Source: Bacteroidales bacterium
GTDB lineage: Bacteria; Bacteroidota; Bacteroidia; Bacteroidales; UBA10428
Assembly (NCBI GenBank): GCA_030626465.1
Contig: DAOUOU010000040.1
Span: 1 to 16,587, forward strand
Length of the DNA: 16,587 nucleotides
Direction of reading: 5' to 3'
Below, one piece after another: positions 8,170 to 14,013 of the stretch. The stretch's first letter is position 1. Each line of letters starts with the position of its first letter. The position numbers and the translations under genes are program-made. Under the pieces are notes generated by a model that did not search any database, was not told the DNA's origin, and saw nothing but the letters and a program-made list of their open reading frames with translations.

Positions 8170-9207
8170 ATGACGACTTCAAAAAAAATATTCTTCAAAC
8201 TTGTTGCTCCCTTTAACTTTTTAGTGCCATTCAGATTATTGGAAAGATTGTCAGCTTGTAAAATAATGGTTCCTTTGTATCATGCTGTAAGCAACAGTCA
8301 ACCAATGCATTTATCCTATCTGTATGATATCAGAGATACCAGGAGGTTTGTTGGAGATATGGATATGCTCCTGAAATATTTCAAACCCGTTGACCTGGTT
8401 CAACTTCTGGATATTCTTCAAAATAAAAAGGCAATCAACAACCCTGTTTTCCACCTCACTTTTGATGATGGACTAGCTGAGTTTGATACAGTTGTCGCAC
8501 CTATATTGTTAAAAAAGGGTATTCCTGCAACATGCTTTTTAAATTCCGATTTTATTGACAATAAAAAGATGTTCTTTCGTTTCAAAGCCAGTATACTAAT
8601 TGATCAGCTTCATAATGCAGAAGCCGGGTCAGAAGCATGGAAAAAATTTCACCAGTGGATAAAAGTAAATAATTTAGAAAATAAATATTATCGCAAAATC
8701 CTTCTGGAAATTGGCTATGATAAGAAGCATTTGTTAGATGAGCTGGCAAAAAAGCTGGAAATTGATTTTAACCTTTACCTGCGCAAATACAAACCCTACC
8801 TGGAAGAAAAACAAATAACATCATTACTAAAGAAAGGATTTACATTTGGCGCACACAGTACCGATCATCCTGAATACAGGTTTATTGATGAAAAGGAACA
8901 AATAAAACAAACCGGTGACAGTGTACAACATATAACAACAACTTTTGACTTAGCTTATAAAGTTTTTGCCTTTCCTTTCACAGATTACGGTATATCGTTA
9001 AATTTTTTTGAGGCAGTGCACCGTGAATACAATATCGATCTTACTTTTGGTTGCGCAGGGATAAAGCAGGATGCAGTACCATTTAATTTGCAAAGAATAC
9101 CGGTTGAAGAATATCATGAATCCCTTAAAGGATACATAAAGAAGGAATACTTGTATTATCAGTTCCTAAAGTTGCTGGGTAAAGGTCAGATAAAACGTAG
9201 TAAATAA
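8170..9207 (+). CDS. Polysaccharide deacetylase, NodB/CE4 type
   Basis: The 345-residue product carries the diagnostic CE4 motifs. Motif 1 is LTFDDG (T97-G101), giving the catalytic base and metal Asp. Motif 2 is GAHSTDH, giving metal ligands H229 and H233. Later motifs are atypical but recognisable: VFAFPFTDYG takes the position of the RxPxG/Y region, and LQRIPVEEY ends the fold. About 110 residues are inserted between motifs 1 and 2, longer than in minimal NodB proteins and containing a charged helical stretch. The N-terminus is basic and moderately hydrophobic, with no clear signal peptide. CE4 enzymes remove N- or O-acetyl groups from chitooligosaccharides, peptidoglycan or exopolysaccharide; the substrate here is unknown. 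Unlike the first deacetylase of this cluster, its metal triad is complete, so it is the better candidate for an active hydrolase. Confidence 0.85.
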   Translation: MTTSKKIFFKLVAPFNFLVPFRLLERLSACKIMVPLYHAVSNSQPMHLSYLYDIRDTRRFVGDMDMLLKYFKPVDLVQLLDILQNKKAINNPVFHLTFDDGLAEFDTVVAPILLKKGIPATCFLNSDFIDNKKMFFRFKASILIDQLHNAEAGSEAWKKFHQWIKVNNLENKYYRKILLEIGYDKKHLLDELAKKLEIDFNLYLRKYKPYLEEKQITSLLKKGFTFGAHSTDHPEYRFIDEKEQIKQTGDSVQHITTTFDLAYKVFAFPFTDYGISLNFFEAVHREYNIDLTFGCAGIKQDAVPFNLQRIPVEEYHESLKGYIKKEYLYYQFLKLLGKGQIKRSK

Positions 9208-9236
9208 CTACAGGTAAATCATAAACAGAAAATTCA

Positions 9237-10346
9237 GTGGATTTTGAAATTAAACATATTACTGTTGGAGAATTGGAACAATATATTCAATCGGAAGAAT
9301 ATTTTTCACAAAGTTTCTACCCCATCAGTATAATCAGAGCAATTTCACACGCTCACAATCCGCGAGCTGACAAGGATGATGTAGCTCTTTTTCTTGCTTA
9401 TGATGCAAAAGAATTAATAGGTTATTTAGGAACATTATCTGACAAAATATATATAAACAGCAAAGAATTAAAGGTGTTTTGGATATCCTGCATGTGGGTG
9501 GTACCTGAGTACAGAAGAAATCGTATTGCATTGCGTCTGCTGGATCAGGCTTATAATTTTTACAGTGGCAACATCTTTATCACAAACTATATTCCTGTTT
9601 CCAAAGCAGCATTCATAAAAACCGAAAAATATGTTGAGTGTAGTGTGATGGAAGGAGTCAGAGCCTACTATCGCTTTGACCTTTGCCGTATTCTCACAAG
9701 GAAATACCCGAAAATTATCTGGTTTAAACTTATCTTAAGCGCAGTGGACACAATTTTTAATTTGTTTGGTACGATCTATCGGTCGCTCACATCTTCAAAG
9801 AATGATTCTTCCAATAATTATTTGTTTCTGAGTAAGATTGATCAGCCGCTTGATAAAATACTGACCTCTTTCAGTGGAGAATCCCTGTTTAAACGCTCGG
9901 CACCTGATTTTCAATGGATGATGGATTATCCCTGGGTATCGAATTCAAAAAGGGCAGACTCAGACCATTCCAAATATTACTTTTCACAATACAGTAAAGA
10001 TTTCAAACAATGGTTTATCAGGGTTGATGACAACGCAGGACATATTGTTGGTTTTATGATACTTACCAGGCACAAAGGTGAGTTGAAAACTCCCTATCTC
10101 TACGCTGACAGTTCTGTTATTGACGATATTGCAATTTTCTTAATTGAATTTCTCAGAAAGCATAAAATACCCACTCTTGTTACTCACCATCCTGAGCTTG
10201 TTAAGCATATTCGCTCATTAAGGAGATCTTTTTTGTATGTACGCAAATCTGTATATGGATTTATTACTTCAAGGAAAATCATCAGTGAATGGAAAGATGA
10301 GCTGATTGGTTTTCGTGAAGGGGATGGTGACGGTGCCTTTACTTAA
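9237..10346 (+). CDS. GNAT family N-acetyltransferase, probable two-domain
   Basis: The 369-residue protein starts with a GNAT domain (about 1-135). IGYLGTLSDKIYI is the beta hairpin, ISCMWVVPEYRRNRIALRLL (84-103) carries the acetyl-CoA motif A (RRNRIA in place of Q/RxxGxG/A), and KAAFIKTEKY is the following strand-helix. A linker with a hydrophobic stretch (about 160-182) leads to a second half (about 195-350) with GHIVGFMILTRH, FLIEFLRKHKIPTLVTHH and RKSVYGFI, whose order again suggests a GNAT-like lobe. The GTG start at 9237 is forced: an in-frame TAA lies at 9222-9224 and there is no ATG before residue 86. It follows the second deacetylase by 29 bp and ends the cluster. An acyl group would most naturally be placed on an amino sugar freed by the deacetylases, but this is inferred from position only. 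Confidence 0.7.
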   Translation: MDFEIKHITVGELEQYIQSEEYFSQSFYPISIIRAISHAHNPRADKDDVALFLAYDAKELIGYLGTLSDKIYINSKELKVFWISCMWVVPEYRRNRIALRLLDQAYNFYSGNIFITNYIPVSKAAFIKTEKYVECSVMEGVRAYYRFDLCRILTRKYPKIIWFKLILSAVDTIFNLFGTIYRSLTSSKNDSSNNYLFLSKIDQPLDKILTSFSGESLFKRSAPDFQWMMDYPWVSNSKRADSDHSKYYFSQYSKDFKQWFIRVDDNAGHIVGFMILTRHKGELKTPYLYADSSVIDDIAIFLIEFLRKHKIPTLVTHHPELVKHIRSLRRSFLYVRKSVYGFITSRKIISEWKDELIGFREGDGDGAFT

Positions 10347-10353
10347 CCGGCTA

Positions 10354-11133
10354 CTAAATGATACCAAAAAGTTTAATTGAGGATCCGGCAAGAGCAACGA
10401 TCAATACCCATCGGATAAATTTTGGGCCCCGTTTCACTGCCACTTTTGACCCTATCCATGCTCCCGCCATATTGCCAATAGCCAGAACCAAGCCCAATTT
10501 GTAATCTACCTGATCATTTAAAATGAAAACCAGAAGGGCCAGCGGCGTATAGAGAAGTATTATAAATACTTTTATAGCATTAGCCTTTACAAGATTAAGC
10601 CCTTCAAAAAGTACCAGCCCTGTTAATAAGAAAAAGCCTGTTCCGATTTGAATGAACCCTCCATAAATACCTGCCAGAAAAAAGACAGTGTAACTCAGAA
10701 ATTGATGACGGCCTTTATGCCCCCCAACTCTTGATTTAATCCAAAAGTCAGGTTTAAATACCACAAGTATCAGAATCAGTATCAACACTACTCCTATTGT
10801 GCGACGCATAATAAATTCGTTAAGATTAACTGCTATGGCAGCTCCTAAAATGGCTCCAATTACCGAGATTAAACCCAGCCGCAATCCCACTTTCAGATCA
10901 AGCACCCTTTCTTTGGCAAAGCTTGCTGTACCCACAGCATTTTGTAATAGAATGGCAATACGGTTTGTACCATTGGCTACGTTGGCAGGCAGACCAAGAA
11001 AAATAAGCATTGGAACAGAGAGGGCCGAGCCACCGCCGGCAAGAGTATTTACAAAACCGGCAAGGAGACCGATACCCACAACCGCAAAATACATGTACCA
11101 TTCCATATACAACGGAGTTACCGAGAGCTCCAA
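10354..11133 (-). CDS. Sulfite exporter TauE/SafE family transporter
   Basis: The 259-residue protein is almost entirely hydrophobic, with seven to eight predicted membrane segments, the usual size for TauE/SafE proteins. The first repeat contains GLLAGFVNTLAGGGSALSVP (about 22-41), then GLPANVANGTNRIAI, both strongly characteristic of the family. The second repeat has GIYGGFIQIGTGFFLL and lies after a short basic loop. Family members export or import sulfite, sulfoacetate or other small organosulfur or carboxylate anions across the inner membrane. The substrate cannot be told from sequence. Its stop lies only 7 bp from the stop of the convergent GNAT gene. Its start follows the upstream membrane-protein gene by 11 bp, so the two are very likely one transcript. 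Confidence 0.88.
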   Translation of the reverse strand: MELSVTPLYMEWYMYFAVVGIGLLAGFVNTLAGGGSALSVPMLIFLGLPANVANGTNRIAILLQNAVGTASFAKERVLDLKVGLRLGLISVIGAILGAAIAVNLNEFIMRRTIGVVLILILILVVFKPDFWIKSRVGGHKGRHQFLSYTVFFLAGIYGGFIQIGTGFFLLTGLVLFEGLNLVKANAIKVFIILLYTPLALLVFILNDQVDYKLGLVLAIGNMAGAWIGSKVAVKRGPKFIRWVLIVALAGSSIKLFGII

Positions 11134-11144
11134 ATGTACATATA

Positions 11145-11867
11145 TTATTTCTTTTTGTTCCTTGAGACTAAGATGAGAAAGATACCGGCCGAAATCGTTA
11201 ATTCAGCTATTACAAATAAAGTCCAATTGAATTTTTTGGGTTTGAAACCATTAGCTATCTCGCCCAGGTCTTTATGATCTGAAGCAGTAAATAGTTCTTT
11301 TATAGTGATGTTTTCAAGTATATATGCCGAATAATCCCATACAAAAGAAAGGATCAGAATCAACGATCCGATAATAAAAAAACTCCAGGTGTACCTGTTA
11401 ATAACCAGGGGTAAACCACTGCTTTTAATGATCAATATTATGAAAGCCAGCACTATCATAGTAGCAGATACAATCAGCGGAGAAATGACTGGTCCAACCC
11501 AGATCAGGGGAAGCATAAAAAGCACGTCCCACGTCATCAATGAATCCGGCCAGCCTATCAATATCTTCAGAAAGATATAGTAAAAAATATCCCATATTGC
11601 AAAACTATATATAAAGTAAGCGAACCTTTGTGCACGGTTCTTACCAGCCAGTATACCTAACGAAAGCAGCATAACAAGAGTTGCCAATTCCCTGCCGATC
11701 TCTGCCATAACAATTTCACCGTTTAAAGGTCCTAGAGGAAAATCAAAACCACCGGGATAGTATATCTCTCTCAGGTAAATGACTACTGCACTTTCGAGAT
11801 ATCCCATCGCAATACTGAATACCGTTACCCACAAAAGGGTCGTTTTCCATTCAATTGTACTTTTCAT
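11145..11867 (-). CDS. Uncharacterised seven-helix membrane protein
   Basis: I do not recognise this family by name. The 240-residue product has about seven membrane segments (near 9-31, 57-75, 82-103, 112-130, 131-149, 159-181 and 214-235). Several polar or aromatic residues lie in or beside helices and look conserved-like: GYLESAVV in helix 1, GRELATL at the start of helix 2, AIWDIFYY in helix 3, then GWPDSLMTWD and WVGPVISP. A loop between helices 6 and 7 is soluble and mixed-charge (about 185-212), and the tail is a basic NKKK. The buried Glu, Asp and Arg suggest a transport or cofactor role rather than a purely structural one, but nothing specific can be claimed. It is followed after 11 bp by the TauE/SafE gene, which suggests a shared transcript and perhaps a shared role. 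Confidence 0.7.
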   Translation of the reverse strand: MKSTIEWKTTLLWVTVFSIAMGYLESAVVIYLREIYYPGGFDFPLGPLNGEIVMAEIGRELATLVMLLSLGILAGKNRAQRFAYFIYSFAIWDIFYYIFLKILIGWPDSLMTWDVLFMLPLIWVGPVISPLIVSATMIVLAFIILIIKSSGLPLVINRYTWSFFIIGSLILILSFVWDYSAYILENITIKELFTASDHKDLGEIANGFKPKKFNWTLFVIAELTISAGIFLILVSRNKKK

Positions 11868-11992
11868 GATGTATAGTGTGCATCCAGCTAAAAAGTCATA
11901 AACCGGATTCTTCAGTAATCTGAAGGATAAGATTAAATTAGGATGTTAAATGTACCAGTAATTCTACCTGCTGTTGATAAAGAAAAAGACAA

Positions 11993-12808
11993 TTACTTTA
12001 ATCTAAAAATATAAGTAATTTTCCCTGTTTGATAAAAAGGAGCATCAGGTTTGTTATCAAATTTGCTAGCTAATGCATATTTTTTCGCCACACCAAGCAG
12101 GAAACTGTCTAATGTAGTAGAACCTTTTACTCCTGGTGTAGCACGAACTACTTTACCGGAGCGATCAACCCTTATTTCAACAACCACCTTGCCTTCTTTC
12201 TGTGAATCAATATCGGGTTTGGGTAATGATAATACATTTCGTCCTGCAAGGTCAGCTGAAACACCCTCTCCACCCATCCCGAGTGTATGATCGGTAGCAT
12301 TTTCCGAGCCTGTTAAACTACCCTGGTTGCCTGTACCACTTTTCACTCCTTCACCTGCATTACTATTTGAATCTGTTTTTTTACCCTTGTATATCGCCCG
12401 GGTATCTACCACAGGTTTAATTTCCTTCTTTTCTTCCGGTTTTGTTTCTGCCTTATTTGTGGTTGTGACAGGCTTAGTTTCTGTTTTCTTTTCTTTTTTT
12501 TCTTCGGTTTTTGGTTTGTCTGAGGTCTTGATTGAAGGAGCCTCCTCTGTATTTTGTGTTAAGTAAGATTCCTTCGTTTGCGAATTTTCATTTGTTTCAG
12601 CCGGAGCCTGAGTTTCAGGCTCGCTGACTTCCTCACCATATTTGGGCTCGGTTGTGCCAATTCCCAAATCAGAATCACCAAAATTGATAAGGATACCCTT
12701 CTCTGCTGGCAGAGGCAATGGTGTTTTGAAGCCGAACAGGATAAACAGCAATAAGATAGTAATATGAAAAACTATTGAACCGATCAGTCCTCTGGAATCA
12801 ACATTCAT
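11993..12808 (-). CDS. tonB: TonB-family energy transducer
   Basis: The 271-residue protein has the three TonB parts. The N-terminal membrane anchor (about 8-27) contains S11-IVF-H15, matching the SxxxH spacing that couples E. coli TonB to ExbB/ExbD. Residues about 45-190 form a low-complexity periplasmic linker, first rich in Glu, Lys, Thr and Pro (KTEEKKEKKTETKP), then in Gly, Ser and Asn. The C-terminal domain (about 195-271) has VVVEIRVDRSGKVVRATPGV and ends GKITYIFRLK, as in TonB/TolA C-terminal domains. It would carry proton-motive energy to outer-membrane TonB-dependent transporters such as SusC-like or siderophore receptors, none of which is in the window. The linker is charged rather than rich in Pro-Glu/Pro-Lys repeats. 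The gene starts 23 bp after exbD, so the set forms one operon. Confidence 0.88.
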   Translation of the reverse strand: MNVDSRGLIGSIVFHITILLLFILFGFKTPLPLPAEKGILINFGDSDLGIGTTEPKYGEEVSEPETQAPAETNENSQTKESYLTQNTEEAPSIKTSDKPKTEEKKEKKTETKPVTTTNKAETKPEEKKEIKPVVDTRAIYKGKKTDSNSNAGEGVKSGTGNQGSLTGSENATDHTLGMGGEGVSADLAGRNVLSLPKPDIDSQKEGKVVVEIRVDRSGKVVRATPGVKGSTTLDSFLLGVAKKYALASKFDNKPDAPFYQTGKITYIFRLK

Positions 12809-12831
12809 AAGACAAAGACTTAAGAGTTAAT

Positions 12832-13227
12832 TCAATCTTCGGGTGTAGTAGCAAGTATTACTTTATACTTATGTCTTCGTGCAATGTTCATTACTTTCAC
12901 TACGTGTTCTATCGGAACACTTTTATCGGCATGTAGTGAAATGGTTGGTTCCACCCTGAATTTAAGCTCCTGCTCCAGAAGTGGTTCCAGCTGATTAAAA
13001 GATACTTGTTTGGTGCCAATATAATAGTTTAACTCCGGTGTAATAGAAACAGTAACCAAAGGTTTCGCAGCTGTTTGAGTGCTGCTTTTCGGCAACAGGA
13101 GTTTTATTGCATTAGGCGCAATGAGCGTTGATGTCAGCATGAAAAATATAAGCAACAAAAAAACAATATCAGTCATGCCCGACATACTAAATTGTACACT
13201 TACCTTATTTCTCGAACTTATAGACAT
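12832..13227 (-). CDS. exbD: Biopolymer transport protein ExbD/TolR
   Basis: The product is 131 residues from the start chosen here. It has a single membrane segment near 18-38 with the hallmark GMTDIVFLLLIFFML; D20 corresponds to the proton-carrying Asp of ExbD. The periplasmic domain follows, with VTVSITPELNYYIG and ISLHADKSVPIEHVVKVM. An ATG at 13278 would add 17 residues, but that would overlap exbB by 41 bp and place unrelated sequence ahead of the conserved basic N-terminus. The ATG at 13227 starts 10 bp after the exbB stop and gives the normal ExbD N-terminus, so I prefer it. It forms the proton channel rotor with ExbB and acts with the downstream TonB. TolR is an alternative name for the same fold, but the neighbouring tonB favours ExbD. 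Confidence 0.92.
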   Translation of the reverse strand: MSISSRNKVSVQFSMSGMTDIVFLLLIFFMLTSTLIAPNAIKLLLPKSSTQTAAKPLVTVSITPELNYYIGTKQVSFNQLEPLLEQELKFRVEPTISLHADKSVPIEHVVKVMNIARRHKYKVILATTPED

Positions 13228-13237
13228 AATTATCAGT

Positions 13238-13939
13238 TTATCTCTTGGCAGGTTCATTGAGTAAATCCATGAACTCACTCATAGTGCCTTCCAGTTTAAA
13301 CACTACTTTCTCAATCCTTGCAACCAGTACATTGTATGCAAAATATGCTACAATGCCAACAATCAGACCGGCAACCGTTGTAATCAGCGCAGTATAAATA
13401 CCATTGGAAAGTAAACCAACATCAATATTGTTAGCCTGTTCAGACATATCATAGAATGCACGAACCATACCCATCACTGTTCCAAGAAAACCTATCATGG
13501 GAGCACCGCCAGCCACTGTGGCTAACAGGGGAAGACTTTTTTCCAGTTTATAAATTTCTAATTTACCTACATTCTCAATGGCAGCGTTCACATCATTCAA
13601 AGGCCTGCCAATTCGTTGTATTCCTTTCTCAACCATTCTGGCCGCCGGATTATAAAACGACTGACACAAAGCCAGAGCGGCATCCAGCTTCTCATCATGA
13701 ATATAGTCTTTGATTCTGTTCATGAAATTAATATCGATTTGTGATGCCTTTCGAACAGCAAAAAACCTTTCAAAGAAAATATAAACCGCTACAAATGACA
13801 GAAATATTATGGGGATCATAATCCATCCGCCTCTTTGGGCCAACTCAATAAAAGGCATTTTTATTTCGCCTGTCTCCTGTGCGAGTAATTCAGCAGACTC
13901 GTTAACTTGAGCCTGTAGTATAAAAAACAACTTCATCAT
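13238..13939 (-). CDS. exbB: MotA/TolQ/ExbB proton channel family protein
   Basis: The 233-residue protein has the three-helix ExbB layout. Helix 1 lies at about 39-60 (WIMIPIIFLSFVAVYIFFERF), and a cytoplasmic loop of about 75 residues follows. Helix 2 lies at about 136-157 (SLPLLATVAGGAPMIGFLGT, then VMGMV) and helix 3 at about 170-195 (NGIYTALITTVAGLIVGIVA). The last two carry the conserved Thr and Gly residues of the family signature. It builds the inner-membrane pentamer that, with ExbD, converts proton flow into movement of TonB. An extra N-terminal stretch (1-35) contains a short hydrophobic run and could be periplasmic. Two ATG codons are adjacent at the start (13939 and 13936); either is possible. 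It is the first gene of the exbB-exbD-tonB operon. Confidence 0.93.
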   Translation of the reverse strand: MMKLFFILQAQVNESAELLAQETGEIKMPFIELAQRGGWIMIPIIFLSFVAVYIFFERFFAVRKASQIDINFMNRIKDYIHDEKLDAALALCQSFYNPAARMVEKGIQRIGRPLNDVNAAIENVGKLEIYKLEKSLPLLATVAGGAPMIGFLGTVMGMVRAFYDMSEQANNIDVGLLSNGIYTALITTVAGLIVGIVAYFAYNVLVARIEKVVFKLEGTMSEFMDLLNEPAKR

Positions 13940-13966
13940 TTTTTTAAATATTTCTCTAAAGTTATT

Positions 13967-13996
13967 AAAACGTATCCTTAAGAATTTTATTTCAAA
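13967..13996 (-). promoter_or_regulatory. Candidate Bacteroidota-type promoter for exbB-exbD-tonB
   Basis: On the minus strand TTTG (13996-13993) is followed after 18 bp by TACGTTTT (13974-13967). This is close to the Bacteroidota housekeeping promoter (TTTG, spacer of about 19-21 bp, TAnnTTTG), with one mismatch in the -7 box and a slightly short spacer. The implied start of transcription, near 13961, leaves a leader of about 22 bases before the exbB ATG. The site sits between the tamB-like stop and exbB, where an operon promoter would be expected. Confidence 0.38.
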
Positions 13997-14013
13997 TAGA
14001 AAATTTTAAACAA

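Noticed and set aside
10799..11176. Plus-strand open frame of 125 codons
   Set aside because: It is antisense to the TauE/SafE gene, with a basic and Pro-rich composition typical of a shadow frame.
11910..11925. Inverted repeat CTTCAG-TAAT-CTGAAG between tonB and the seven-helix protein gene
   Set aside because: Six-base stem without a U-run on either strand; it may be a weak hairpin but does not support a terminator call.
11943..12014. Small plus-strand frame beginning MLNVPVILPAVDKEK
   Set aside because: Only 23 codons, partly antisense to the tonB end, with no supporting signal.
13228..13278. Longer exbD start at 13278
   Set aside because: It would add 17 residues foreign to ExbD and overlap exbB by 41 bp, whereas the ATG at 13227 gives the normal N-terminus.
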